A stretch of 64,000 bases of DNA from Tanypteryx hageni (GCA_028673005.1 CM054115.1:53147738-53211737); one strand, 5' to 3'; numbered from the stretch's first letter, positions 23,991-36,250 are shown. Translations and numbers: made by a program. The notes: a model not told the origin generated them from the letters alone.

Positions 23991-25829
23991 AAAATATGGG
24001 TTTTAAAACGGAATGTTGCCTTGCCGACTACGTCATTGTTAAATTTCGAGAATCAGTTGTTTTCTTAACCCGCATACGTGTAATATATACGAGTGCATAG
24101 TAGATTGCCTTAAATTTGGGACTTGGAAGTATTTTTCCTGAGAAGGAGTGAGAGGATGGGAGGGGGGAGGATGGGAGAGAGGAAGAGAGAAAAGGTAGAA
24201 GAATGGGAAGTGCCTTAAATTTAATACTTAATCCACGCATACCCGTCATATTTGACGGGCAATTGCGCTAGTTTATTATAACATATAATAATAGCCTACT
24301 TCTGTATTTTTGGCCTGACCTAACCGTTTGTTGTAGCAACGAAAACAAACAAACCTGAGAAACCTAGCTCATTTGTATGATATTTTTGGGTATTAATTTA
24401 TGTATTTTTTCATTGGTTAAAATTAAAGAGCGATTACAGCATTATTACTATTATTTGTTCATTATATATATATATTCTTTCTTCGATTTAGCTTTTCTCG
24501 TGTCAATTTTCTGCTTCTTCTTTTCAGCAGTTATACGCTTTCTTTTTGAATGAATGTAGGGTTTATTTAGGCCTCTTTTCATAGCAACGAAAATGAACAA
24601 AGCCTAGAAACCTTACGTATACTTGTTGGCGACTGTGTTGAACTGATAGAGATTCCATGCAGGATCGTCGTGAACCATCGAATGGACAAGGCTAAAAAGC
24701 GCTGCGATAGATTTAGTTAGGAAATTATAGACATGGTGGCAGGACAAACGATTGATGTAAATTCTAGCGGAAACATTTAGAATTAAAATTTATCGATATG
24801 ATATTTATAGATAATGTTCTTTTTCTTCATTCGATGTGTATAAATTGACTATTATTTTCATAAAGTTTTTCTTGTGGTTAAATAGCCCTCAAATTTTACG
24901 CCATTTGTCGGTTCTGCTTCCAGGCAACATATTTTTCCCTATCTCATTTTAAATATCTGAGCCCGGAGTTACTGTTAAGTTGAGAATCTCTGTTATTCTT
25001 CCCTTCTCTGGAAATTGGAAATTTAGAAATAAATTTAGAAAATAAATGTTGATTTTTATCATTAATCTTCATGGTATTTAAAATGTCGATCAAATAATTT
25101 GTCGAACTGTTCGCTTTGGACAACTTGAAGCAACAGAAAAATTCGGTTGAAAGTTAAATATTTGTCGCTATCCAAAGAAAACAAAAACAAAATCCTGCAT
25201 CAAGCGAAAAAAGAACTAATGGTGAATAATTTCACTATACATGCAATTGACTTGAATACGTGGGCGACAATGCGGACTGCCTTAGAAGTTAAAATTTCTC
25301 ATTACATTTTTTTTATTTCCGTTTTTTTCCGACGGCAAACTGATTTTTGCGTTAATTCCGTACGGATTCAAATTGGGTTAGCTATAAAAATAAACTCCAT
25401 TCTATTGACCGCACGTGCATTTAAGTATCGAGATCGTGTCTCGATTTTAGCCTACTATAGAATACAAATTGAAAACATCCTCTCCAATGAATGTCAAATG
25501 GAATCAAACCAGAGACTTTCCCGAAATTTTCGTCTTTTTTCGGTTATTGCTTAGCAATCACTTATGCGTGCACAACTTCTGAACAATTGATTCCGACCGG
25601 AAGCGACCAAAATAAGGCGTGACGGACAGATCTGTGAATCTTTATACAAATAGGCGCGGTAAATCAACGCCGGCTCTCGTTCATTTTTGTTTTTTTCCCG
25701 GCAGTAAACTATAAAGGCGCGTGGGCGCCCCTTATACATTCCAGTCACGTCGTGGGTAGAGCATTTAACGGAAACACCTCCGCGCACAACACCTGCTTCC
25801 ACGTACCGTTCCAAGCTGAGCGTTAGAAA
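23991..25829. other. Non-coding stretch
   Basis: A 135-residue plus-strand frame (25147-25554) has no recognisable domain. GACGGACAGATC near 25621 may be another repeat-head fragment. Confidence 0.5.
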
Positions 25830-26125
25830 ACAAGCGGGGGAAGAATTGCAGAGAAAATAACACGAGGCTTTTTCACTAAAAACGATAAAAAATAAATGTT
25901 ACTATGTTCTGCAAATAGCAAAATAAACTTAAGAATAAAATATTCAATATTTAAAAATCGAACACGGGCCCTTAATTTTTGAAATCCGTTCCATTACACG
26001 ACCAACGCTTCGTTCATAGATGGTTCTCTTCAAAAATCATTTTTTTTCCTTCGAGCGCGAATTCTACTCGAGTTATTAACAAAGTAGACACCGATTATTC
26101 CCCATCAGATAATTTTTATAGTTAG
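25830..26125 (-). repeat. Repeat family C, copy 1 (tRNA-like, SINE-type)
   Basis: About 300 bases homologous to 48769-49070. The minus strand contains a region like the anticodon and T-arm side of a tRNA, with a decayed B box. Conserved blocks: CTTAA.TTTTGAAATCCGTTC and GTAGACACCGATT. Confidence 0.55.
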
Positions 26126-26324
26126 CGTTTATTGTTAAATTAATTAATATTGTATGCATCAATTGTATAAATATGTGTAACTGTAACTCTTCAATTTTAA
26201 TTAATGTACAAGTCAAAGATATTTGTGGGTTCAATATAGCAACAGTCGTCGCCACCTGGCTTTAGCCTACTTGCGAAATTGAAGGTTAAATAAATAAATA
26301 ATTTTAGGTCCGCCAAATATTTGC

Positions 26325-26447
26325 CATGCGTAGACCAACTTATTCTGGAAATTTGATTTTACTAACTTACATCATTCTAGAGATATTTCCCACACAGACG
26401 GGCACACGATACCTAAGATAAGAGCTATTTTTTTAGAAAAAAGGCGC
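26325..26447 (-). repeat. Repeat family E, copy 1
   Basis: Homologous to 63285-63420. Minus strand: AGCGCCTTTTTTCTAAAAAAATAGC, then CCGTCTGTGTGGGAAATATC, then AAATTTCCAGAATAAGTTGG. Confidence 0.55.
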
Positions 26448-26929
26448 TGAAAAAACGACACACAAGCATTCAACATGCCAATCGGATCGCTCTCTCGCTC
26501 TTCCTCTGTGCTCTAGAGAGAAAGAGAGGATATCGATTATTCCGCCCAGCGCTCGAGCAAGGCGCCGGATCCTCTTCTCTCCAGCACACACACACACGCA
26601 CGACGGTGCTACGCCCCGAAAGTCCCTTTCCGGCATCTTTAGCGCTCGAGGAATTCCGAGAATCTTACGTTCCGCGATGCACCAAAAGGAGCCACTCACA
26701 ATACCCAATCGTGTCCCCCCTCCACCTCCGTTTTCGACCACCTTCAATTTCCCCAACCCTCTCCCCTCTTCCTCATATACACCCCCCACTTAAGCCCCCT
26801 AGACTGACGCCCGCCGTCATCGCTCACAGCGCCATGAATCTCCATCGCCGTGTCCCTTGCACGGCTAAATGCGAGACGACGAGGGAGAAAGGGTTTTTGA
26901 AGATAAAAACTTTGTTTTCTCTGACTGTT

Positions 26930-28040
26930 ACTTCCTCTCTCTCTTCCATATTACTCTCTTTCCTTCTCCCTATTCCCCCCTCTCTTCCTCCCTATTCCTG
27001 TCTCTCTTTCACTCTTCCTTTTTCTCTCTTCCTCTCTTTCCCACTCTCTTCCTTTGTCACTCTTTTTCTCCCAATTTTTTTAATATCTTATTCTTTCTCT
27101 ATTATACTCTGCCCCTTCCTTTCTTTTTCCATCTCACTTCCTCTATCTCTTTCTCTCTAGATCAGTGGTTCTCAAACTTTCAAATGTAGCTGCTCCCTTG
27201 AATATCATGCGGCCTCCGTTAAATTGACAATAACAAAAATAAGAAATTTTATTGCCAAGTCCTTCATTTTATGTAACCATTAATAATTTTTATCACATAG
27301 TGTTTCCAAAAATTCCCTGATAAAATTTTATTATTCGTTAAAACTTTATTTTTCGACATTTCACCTTGCATCCAAAATAATTTTGCGGCTCCCTGGGGGG
27401 TCGCGGCCCATAGTTTGAGAAACACTAATTTAGATTACTCTACCCCTCTTCCTTTTTTTCCCTCCCTCTCTATTTTACTTTCTTTTCTCTCTCTTGCTGT
27501 TTTCCTTTCGCTCTCTCCCACTCTCAGTTCCCTCTCCTTCTGCCGCCCACTTTCTGCTGCCCTTTCTCTCTCTCTGCCTCCCTCTATTTCTGCCTCCCTC
27601 CATCTCTTCACCCTTCCCTCTACCAGCCTTTCTCTCTCTGCATCTCTCTCACTCCACCTCTCTGCCTCTCCTTTTCGACTATCCTCTCTCCAACTTCCAA
27701 TCCCTGAAATTCTTTCTGTTATCTTTTCCGCTATCGCCTCCCACGTTTTCTTTCACAATCCTATCTCTTCATCTCATCCCTCTCCTCATACTTTTAATTT
27801 TCCAAAGTCTTCTTTTCTTCCTCTTTCTTTTCCTCATCATCTCATTTGTTCTCCAATCCTCCTTACCTTTCATATTTACCGTATTTCATCTCCTGTCTTT
27901 CCATTTCTTCCTCTCTCTTCCTCTTCCCTTCTTTAAATCGTCCCCTACCCCTCTCCTACAAGCGTCCTTTTTCATCTACCTCCCTCTACTCCTCTCTTCT
28001 CCCACTCTCTCTCCCCGTCGTTCCTCTACCTCGCGTTTTC
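26930..28040 (+). repeat. CT-rich belt, interrupted by a hAT element
   Basis: Long irregular pyrimidine run (CTCTCT, TTCCCT, CCTCTC). The open frames in it are compositional. The hAT element at 27164-27427 sits in the middle. Confidence 0.9.
27164..27427. mobile_element. hAT-type miniature element inside a CT-rich belt (264 bp)
   Basis: Termini CAGTGGTTCTCAAACT and TAGTGTTTCTCAAACT (reverse complement), with decayed 8-bp duplications CTCTAGAT/ATTTAGAT (6 of 8). The CT-rich sequence resumes on both sides. Confidence 0.75.
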
Positions 28041-28679
28041 TCTTCCCCGAGTAAGATCTGTGCCGCGTCGGACGTCAGATTTAAATGAATGATGCTCTCG
28101 GAGAAAAGCGAGGGGCTGTTATGGATGGACTTGCCAAGAAGGGAAAGGCGAACGATACGTACACAAATATCTGTACACGGTTGAGCGGTCGAAACAACGA
28201 AAATATTATTGACTCGAGAAAATGTGGATGAGGAACGGGAAAATGTATATTAAAAGAGTCTATGAAATATTTCGTGTTGAATGAGTGAATATTGGACTAC
28301 GGTAGTATGTTGTAGCGTTTAATTCTGAAGAAAATGTGTAGGTTGACTCGTGTCTGGGTATGAGTTTCCCACGCCGTCTTTATATAACCTCCCCACGCCA
28401 GCTGTTGTATTTGAGATAACGATGTCTTTTCATGTTATATCTTGCGTCAAATAATTGGTTTAGAGCTAAGTAAATCGCGTTTATCTCGACCTATTGTTAG
28501 TAATTATATTGCTTAAAAGTAATTTTCTCGTACGGATTCAATTAACAAAATCATATTCAATTCCACTCGTATTATTCGATTAATTTCCAAGTAGATTTTT
28601 TAGTATAATGACGTTATGACGTTGATAGTATTATCAAGCTAAAGTTTCGCTGAGGTCACTCGCAAAATGGATGAATTAA

Positions 28680-28969
28680 CCCTTTAGTGATCACATTTCC
28701 TGAGAATACTTTCTCGTAGATGAGTGGTGGCTAAATATTTAGCCACTTCGTATTAGGTAGAATATCGAACATTTATTGAATATTGAACATTTAGTGGCTA
28801 AATATTTAACCACCTATATATATTTTTTAAATATGTAATGGATTGGTCAAAAAATACTTTTGTGCAATAATTAAAACATTATAAACGACTCCTATATGAA
28901 ACTTATCCAGTTTAGCTGAAAAAATATGTGAGCACTTAGAGAAAAATGTGCCACCAAGCATGAAAAGGG
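28680..28969. mobile_element. piggyBac-type miniature element (290 bp)
   Basis: Flanked by TTAA at 28676-28679 and 28970-28973, the hallmark target duplication. Termini start CCCTTT on both ends, with related sub-terminal GTGGC motifs. It contains the perfect 20-bp palindrome GTGGCTAAATATTTAGCCAC near 28726 and a second imperfect copy near 28796. No transposase. Confidence 0.7.
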
Positions 28970-28973
28970 TTAA

Positions 28974-30747
28974 ATATTCGAGTTCAAATCTTTTAACATA
29001 TATCTTAAAATCTACGGAACAAAAACATTTTAAATAAATTTATTCATTATTTTAAGGTTCTTCTCACGTATTTCAATGTCATGCCAATAAATTGTTAAGT
29101 ACTATTCATGCAAGTGATAAAATTTTCGATTCCGTTGGAAAATACGTTTGAACTACATGCTAATATTTCGCTTATTGGCGTGTAAATTTTATCCATCCGT
29201 TCAGCGGTAACATAAGGTTTACTTTAAGTTTCCTACGAGTCAGTGGAAAAAAGTTAGGTACTAAAATCGACCAAATAGTGTAGGAGGCAGAAACTGTAAT
29301 TACCGAACATATATTTTAGCGGTAATACTTTGAGTCAAATCAACCTTTATTTTCTCATAAATTTTTCCCATCTATCGGTATCTATAATTAATAACGAGTT
29401 TCCAGCCGAGAAAAAATTTTGAATCTAAAATGCTGAGTAGCAGGGAATTGAGGAATCGTAAAAATAACAGCGATGTATCTGCCGGCGTGCTTTTTGCAGT
29501 TAACGTATTACGATGGAAAAATTTGAAATTTCTACCTAAAATGTATAATACTACTTTAAAAAATCTATCATTCATTAACCTGGACTTCTTGATATAGACA
29601 TCTCGATATAGCGTCATGAAATACCTTTATTCAAGTGTTGAGATTACACGTTACTCCTTCATAAAACGATAACTCTTAAGGTAGATATAGAGTCATTTAA
29701 GTACGTTATACACTTCTCAGACATTTTTACTCCCATGTCATCCCGTCCATTCGTCTGGAAACTTCGAGAGTAAATTTCAGTGAACGCTTGCCGAATCCAA
29801 CGGAAATTGCCGAAAAATAAACTCTCTCTCTTTCGGATTTAGAATTACGTCAAGATTGAACCCCGTCATGTTCCAACGACTCGCCGAAATCGACTTAAAA
29901 AAGCAGCGGGAACTTCAGTGATGTAAACTACGATTTCGCAGAAAAACTCAAAACGTTGAGGGAGAGGGTAAATACAGACTCAGCTTCCGCTTTAAAGGTC
30001 ACGGGCATTTAGGACCCGAATGTTGTCCCGCTTTTACGTCAAACTATTGCCTTCATATTCCCTTATCCGACCGCCTGTGTGTCCCGTCCTACCAAGTATG
30101 TATGTGCATACACACACATTCAAACCCGCACGAACACACACTGAATGTAAACAGAAATTCCGTCGTATATCCTCTAAGTCCAAATTGAGGGTTTCGACAG
30201 TAGGGGTGGGGCAAACGTACTTTTACCCTTTATGTCCTTCTTCAAAAGTATATAAAACCCTCATTAGGTGCTAAGTAACTGGCAGGAATTACGATTTTTT
30301 ATTGCCTCGAAGTGTTTTCTGGTGCCAACAAGAAGCAGAAGAAACGATATAAGATTATGTGGATATGGCTCTTCCGGGAAGACGTATGCTAATTGATAGA
30401 GACGGAGCATTTCGTTTGTTTTGGTTACATATATTTAGAGCTATACCATATGAATGAAACCTGCGTTATTTTAAATCGTATTGTTGGGAAGAGTATACTG
30501 AAAAAACATAACAAAAGTTTGGCGGAAATCACATTATTCAGTCTTTGCCGGAACATACATTAGCGTTTTTGCGCAGAAATGGAAAGATTATGAAATGGCT
30601 TTTCAGCAATAGCAATCTACTCTAACCTGCATAACACACGTATTTGTTTCAGTGTATATTCCTGAACCCAGTTATTTTCCCATCCTCCCCCCTCTGCCCA
30701 ACCAGAAGAACATCATATAAAACCCCCAGTGATACATTAAGCTCTGT
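28974..30747. other. Non-coding stretch
   Basis: No supported feature. Confidence 0.6.
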
Positions 30748-31742
30748 TTTTAGCCTACTTTCCAAAAAATGGGAAGTAGTCTAATGAGATCGCCCGGATG
30801 TCCGTGTGTGTGTTTGTCTCCCTAACATCTTCTTCGTGAATTAACCGATTTCCACCAAATTTAGTACATAGAATGTGTACATATATTAATGATCACCATG
30901 ACATATTTGGACCGGATCGAATAAGCAGGGGTGCCACAATTGCAACGTTAAACTTGACTTTGGAAGGAATTGGCCGAACTGATTTAAACGAAATTTTGTA
31001 TGAAGTAGGCGTGCAACATAAAATAACTAAATCAAGATGTTTAGTATATATATAGAAAGCATGCTGCCACAATACAAGGAATTAAAGAAAATTCATTAAT
31101 AGCATACTTGGACCGGATCAGCCAAACAGAGGTGCCACAATTACAAATTTAACTACTTCAGTAATTAAGGATTTTGAAGGAATTGGTTTAACGGATTTCA
31201 ATTAAATTGTGTATATAAGATTGGCACAACATATCACAATGAAATCAAGATGTTCACAACGGAGCTAAGGAAGCTACCGCAATAAAAAGTTAAATAATAT
31301 TTCTTTCACACGTATTTCTAGAGAACTGACCAAATGGATTTTAACCAAATATAATATATTTAATCTTCATATAAATAAATAACCAAAATATCATATTTAC
31401 ATCGGGTCGACTATACAGGGCTACCACAATATCAAGGTTAGAATTTTTCTGTAACCATGAATTTCGAAGGTATTGGCTGAACGGATTTCAAAGAAATTTC
31501 GTGTGTAGGAGAGTATAGAAAGGAAAAACGAGATGAATATATTTAGAACGGATCAAAAAAGCAGGGCTACCACAATACAAGGAAAAATAATTTCTGATTT
31601 TTAAGCAAATACATTAGTATACGATTATACTACGAAATGCACTTCTGTACCACGAGAAACCTGTGTATACTCCTACTTGTAATATATTAAAATTGTATTG
31701 AAAGGAAAATAGGCGGATTAGTTCTTTCCAGAACTACTTGTT
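30748..31742 (+). mobile_element. Helentron-like non-autonomous element, family A copy 2
   Basis: Second copy of the element at 13660-14733, same orientation and same ends. GCCTACTTTCC is at 30753-30763, its inverted partner GGAAAATAGGC (one mismatch) at 31704-31714, followed by the same TAGTTCT..AGAACTA hairpin. It is shorter by small internal deletions. Confidence 0.6.
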
Positions 31743-32290
31743 AGTTTCTCTTTTGCCGAAGACAGGACAATGCCAGAAAGCTCCAACGACAAGACTGTGT
31801 CTGTGGACGTCCACACACTATGTTTTGTGCCCAATGTCTCCCTTCTATCCCTTTATTGTACTAGTTTCCACCTTACAGACTGTCTCTAATTTTTTCAATG
31901 CCATGCACACACATCCCTCCCCTTGAACTGGACACGTGTTTCTGAAAAAGACCGTCCAAAGCGAAACCGCGCAATTTATTTCCGTACGATTACATAAGGA
32001 TACGTTTGAGCGCCGTATTGAGCTCAAAATGCAACAATTTGTACGCATTCTATTCGAAATTGTTTCCTATCTTTTTTTTTTTAAATTGTATCAAAAAGAA
32101 GCATTTAGTTCCTTTTAAATTCTCAGAAGACCGTTTCAAAACCTAGCGAAAGCGAAATCTACGGGCGTACAATCCGAGGTTGGTTCCTGAAAGAAAACCG
32201 TGCAGAACCGGCAAAGCGTAACCGCGCAATCCGAGAGATGATTGCACGCATAAATGTTGAAAATTTAAGGGTTAAAATAGAGGAACAAAC

Positions 32291-32422
32291 CTCCCACTCC
32301 CATGACGATAGGTCCGGCGTAGGATAGATTGTTGAGATGGAATCCGGTCCACTCGTCCTTAACCTTTATGGTGGTGTTGCCTCTGAGCTGCTTCGATTCA
32401 GAGAGCTGGTCGGCGTAGTAAC
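32291..32422 (-). CDS. Second coding exon of the TMEM200-like gene
   Basis: This 132-nt symmetric (phase 1-1) exon follows a strong acceptor: a pyrimidine tract TCTCCTCCTTCTCCGCAG on the minus strand. It completes the split Gly codon 154 and encodes residues 155-197: YYADQ..., a polar loop with sequons N169-T-T and N185-L-S, then YAGPIVMGVG, the beginning of a second membrane helix. The donor is AG|GTTTGT at 32290. If it were not used, the frame would add only seven or eight residues before a TAA at 32265-32267. The loop and the G-P-I-V-M-G-V-G start of TM2 support the TMEM200-like assignment and suggest that the loop faces the lumen or cell exterior. The exon is more GC-rich than its surroundings. 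Later exons are not found in this window. Confidence 0.85.
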
Positions 32423-33889
32423 CTGCGGAGAAGGAGGAGATAAAAGCGTTAAAGGAGGTAATTGTTAATGAGGTGCTTCGCGCTCCAAGATTATGCCGGG
32501 GAATCGTTAAAAGGCGGCAGGTATTTGATTGCTCAGAGGGTACCTTAAGAGAGTGTGGGGTGCCGTAAAAGGGGGTCGATTACACAGGTGGTTTTGTGCG
32601 ATGCTGCGGAGTCAGAGTAATTGCCTAGGGTTTTGGGGTAATAAAATTTACACCATGCTATCTAAAGACACTATGGATTTGTGGTCAAAGGAAGTGTTAT
32701 GAAAAATTGAGACGTAGTGTTATATACGAGGAAAAATAAAGTTACCATACGAGGTTTTTCGAAAGTTAGGCTATGCATTTTATATATTTAAAAAAATGTA
32801 TTTGTGGCCATGACCTATAAAACGCGAAGATATTTTTATTTAAGTATATAGAACTGTTCAAAATAGAATTATCTAGCGCAGCTTATGGCTAAAATCAAGT
32901 AGACAATCGTCTTTATTCGGGCGAAATTTAGACCATAAGGTCCATTCTTACATTTAACCCTTCGTCAATATAATAAATATAAAAAATGGTAAAGTAAGAT
33001 ATTACAATACGCATTACATAAACAGTAAAGATTAGAGATTGTGGGGAAAACCTAGGTAAAACAGGCATGTCCTCCCTAGTAAAACCCGCGCAGGAAAACA
33101 CCCACTGAGAAGGGGGGTGTGAAAAACCTGCGAAAACCCTAGATAGTGTACATATGATAATATAGTAATACAACATTAAATAGAAAGGAGTATGTACAGT
33201 AAGTGTTCGTATATACAGCATCGTTGTATACCGTCATAAAAAATACATATATAGGTAATAACGTAATGCAAACCAAGAAATATAATACAAGTAGGTAGGT
33301 ACAGACAGTAGGTACAAAATGTTGGGAAAACCAGAAGAGCATTTAGGCTACAAAGCAATCACCATCAGTGATGATTCGACGATATCTAGAATCAACCCTG
33401 GCTATCGCAGAGACATGGCCTGTCGACATAAAGCTATAGTTAATTGCTTTTTTCCTTGTTTTGTTATTTCCAAAATTAATTTTAGAATACCTACGTACTG
33501 TGCACACTTTTATGTGACAAAGATACACAAAGTTTCATAATCCGAGGTATATAATCTGATTACGTAATTACATATACAATTACTGTTTGAGCGAGGAAAT
33601 TAAATTCATAACTCATGCGGCAGAATTTCTGTTATCTGCCTTTTTCCCCATACCCCAGGGGAGTTTATCAGTAAAACCATCAAGTTTAAAAACGTAATGA
33701 GATAGAATATTAAATACAGAATGAAACAGTCTCGGCTTCCTTAAAAACCCTTTATTGAATTTGCCCTAAATTGGATATTTAAACGCAAAACCAAGCAGTA
33801 TAATATGTTTGTACGCGTACGCTGATTTCTATTGTATACCATTGATATCAGGTATATGTAAGTTAAACGAAATATACATCACCAACATT

Positions 33890-34040
33890 ATTAGGCGTTC
33901 TTCACAAAAGGTAAAAAAAATGAACGCCTTACGGGCAGGTCACGTCCGTCCGTCCGCATGTTTTATCTCCGAAACTACTGGGTGGATTTTCATTAAATTT
34001 GTTATTATGGACTTTTCGGCAAAGAATAGGAAAATTGTTT
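33890..34040 (+). repeat. Repeat family D, copy 1
   Basis: Head AGGCGTTC..GAACGCCT (8-bp terminal hairpin), then CACGTCCGTCCGTCCG, then GGATTTTCATTAAATTTG. Same layout as 34196-34340. Confidence 0.5.
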
Positions 34041-34195
34041 AAATAGTACACGAAGCCCAAACAGGAGTGTCACTGAACAAGAAACGAAAAATGATCTTTC
34101 CATCCTATATCGTAAAATTATTGACATACCAAAAAGATCTTCAAAAGAAATATGTAGAACTAGATAAATAAAATATTTCTTATCCTATACATTTT

Positions 34196-34340
34196 TAGGC
34201 GTTTTTAGCGAAGCGGTAGTAGTGCAACGCTATATGGGCACGCCTCGTCCGTCCGTCTGTCGTAACTTTCATCTCTTGAATCAAGGACGTATTTTAATCA
34301 AATTAAGCACGAGTGATCCTTATTAAAATTTATCACCCAA
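34196..34340 (+). repeat. Repeat family D, copy 2
   Basis: TTTTTAGGCGTTTTTAGCG head, then CTCGTCCGTCCGTCTGTCG, then GTATTTTAATCAAATTAAG. About 155 bases beyond copy 1, in the same orientation. Confidence 0.5.
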
Positions 34341-34415
34341 ATCTGATTTTGAACTGCCTCCGTCAATTAGAATTTCCACTTTATATGAGCATTTAAATTA
34401 ACTTATACTCGTATC

Positions 34416-35528
34416 CAGGGCCGTCCCTAGGACCCCGCGTCCAAAGGAGCCCCGCGCTAAGCTGCAAGTTGAAGATTGCTGCTAAGCGTGAATGACACTC
34501 ATGGTGCTCGGTTGAAAAAGCATTTGAAACTAGCTACTTCTTTGGCATCGCAGACCAGGCTCTCGTGTTACTGACAACGCGTTTCGAACAAATGAAAGAG
34601 TATGCAGGTAATTTCGACTTCCTATATGATTTTTAAAACTTGGAGAATGACCAGAAGACGAAATTAAAAAAGTGTATACATTTGGACAACATATTGAGTG
34701 ATAAAGATTCACACGACATCGACAGTACAAACCTATTCTTAGAACTGCATGCGCTAAACACCTGATCCCCAAAGGAACGAAAATTGCATTTGAAATCCTT
34801 CAGTTTCTTGAGTCATTAAATGATTCCTTCCAAAATACTCAGTGTAAAGGAGTTTATCAACAATTTCGATCACAGTAGCATCAGCGTAACGAGGTTTTAG
34901 AAACTTAGAATAATAATAAACAATTTTAGGACAGCAATGTCCCAAGAGAGATTGAGTGATTTGGCTATGCTGTCTATCGAGAGAGAAATAGCCTCAGATT
35001 TGGATTACAATGAAGTGATGACAGAGTTTGCTGTAAGAAAGTCGAGGAAGTTGAATTTCTGAAATTAGGCAGAGTAATAAACAGTGAGTTTTTATTCTAC
35101 TTTACTATTAAGTTGACCTCACGTATTATATGTTGCCATTCATTTGAGGTTTCTGTGTTTATATTCATATCCAAATTGCAGGTATGCATGCAGTTTTCCA
35201 GAACCATATGCGACAATAATGAGCATAGATCATTAATCAGACGTAAATGATCACATTATTGTTGATTTTCCTAACGAAGGACTTGTTTTTGTTCTTAAAC
35301 TCCAGAAGCGATTCCTCATTTTAAAAACACAATAAGAAATATATGTACTTATATTTAAATTATGAAATAAAATATACATATTTAAAAATATACACTAATT
35401 TTTTACAATTATTTTTAGTGCGCGAATTATACCTTGATGATTTTAGATTGTTCATTGTTAATTAATTGTTAATTGTTAAAGCAAATGCTGATCCCCCCGG
35501 GCCCTTCGACCTCCTAGGGACGGTCTTG
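34416..35528 (+). mobile_element. hAT transposon with decayed transposase (1,113 bp)
   Basis: Terminal inverted repeats CAGGGCCGTCCCTAGGA and CAAGACCGTCCCTAGGA (reverse complement), with a perfect 8-bp duplication CTCGTATC at 34408-34415 and 35529-35536. The interior carries a broken ZMYM1-like hAT transposase on the plus strand. The element is far shorter than an autonomous hAT, so it is an internally deleted copy. Confidence 0.9.
34510..35062 (+). pseudogene. hAT (ZMYM1-like) transposase C-terminal remnant
   Basis: Fragments in shifting plus-strand frames: FGIADQALVLLTTRFEQMKEY, GNFDFLYDFKNLENDQKTKL, then NFRTAMSQERLSDLAMLSIE..REIASDLDYNEVM, and a final stop after RKSRKLNF. The last block is the hAT C-terminal dimerisation region. 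Several stops and frameshifts. Confidence 0.7.
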
Positions 35529-35841
35529 CTCGTATCTCTCATCCGTCAAACGACAATTAAATACCATATGTTTCTCTCCCATGCTCTTATATGATCTGTA
35601 AGGTATCGATTACAAATTTTATTCGGATATAGGAAATCACATACCCCGATAATGTCCCAGAGACCACATAATTACGATTTACAGTTTCGAAGATAAAAAT
35701 TCGAGAAAATCCCAAGCATAACATCAGATATTTTGTTTACTTCTATCGCTACTACAATTCAAATGCAAGCATACGTTTTATACGTATTTCCAATAAAGAA
35801 TGCATTTTAAATCTTCGTGTATTCCATTTATGGGGTATAAC

Positions 35842-36242
35842 CAGTGGCGGATTTACGCCTACTGGGGCCACTGGTGCTAAACATTTTTGGGGCCCTGGCG
35901 CTAAACATTTTGGGGCCCCTGGCGCTAAACATTTTGGGGTCCCTGGCGCTAAACATTTTGGGGCTCCTGGCGGTAAACAATTGGGGGCCCCTGGCCCTAA
36001 GCAGTCGGGGGCCCTGCAATCTAAATATATAGTGAAACCGCTCCTAACGGCTGCCCTCCTTTGTGACGCCTCTTAACGACCTTTTTTTCTATGGATTCAT
36101 AGAGAGGTTCCACTGATTTTTAAATTGAGATATTTAATATTTCAGAGATTATATACACGAACATTTTTTCGGGGCCCCTTACTTCACGGGGCCCGTGGCG
36201 TGCGCCAGGTGCGACCCTCTTCCACTCTTAAATCCGCCACTG
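35842..36242. mobile_element. hAT-type miniature element carrying a minisatellite (401 bp)
   Basis: Perfect 14-bp terminal inverted repeats CAGTGGCGGATTTA, with 8-bp duplications GGTATAAC/GGTTTAAT (6 of 8). Its left half holds the 24-bp minisatellite at 35872-36018. Confidence 0.8.
35872..36018 (+). repeat. 24-bp minisatellite, about six units
   Basis: Unit approximately GGCGCTAAACATTTTGGGGC plus CCCT. The first units are nearly identical; the last two diverge (GGTAAACAATTGG, CCTAAGCAGTCGG). Because 24 is divisible by three it creates open frames with 8-residue repeats on both strands; these are not genes. Confidence 0.85.
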
Positions 36243-36250
36243 GGTTTAAT

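Noticed and set aside
26606..28088. Several 100-186-residue ORFs
   Set aside because: Pyrimidine-rich sequence gives stop-free Ser/Leu/Pro/Phe frames; a hAT element interrupts the belt.
35872..36018. CRISPR-like array
   Set aside because: Units are contiguous with no unique spacers; it is a minisatellite.
35828..36032. Short ORFs with 8-residue repeats on both strands
   Set aside because: The 24-bp minisatellite period is divisible by three, which creates these frames.
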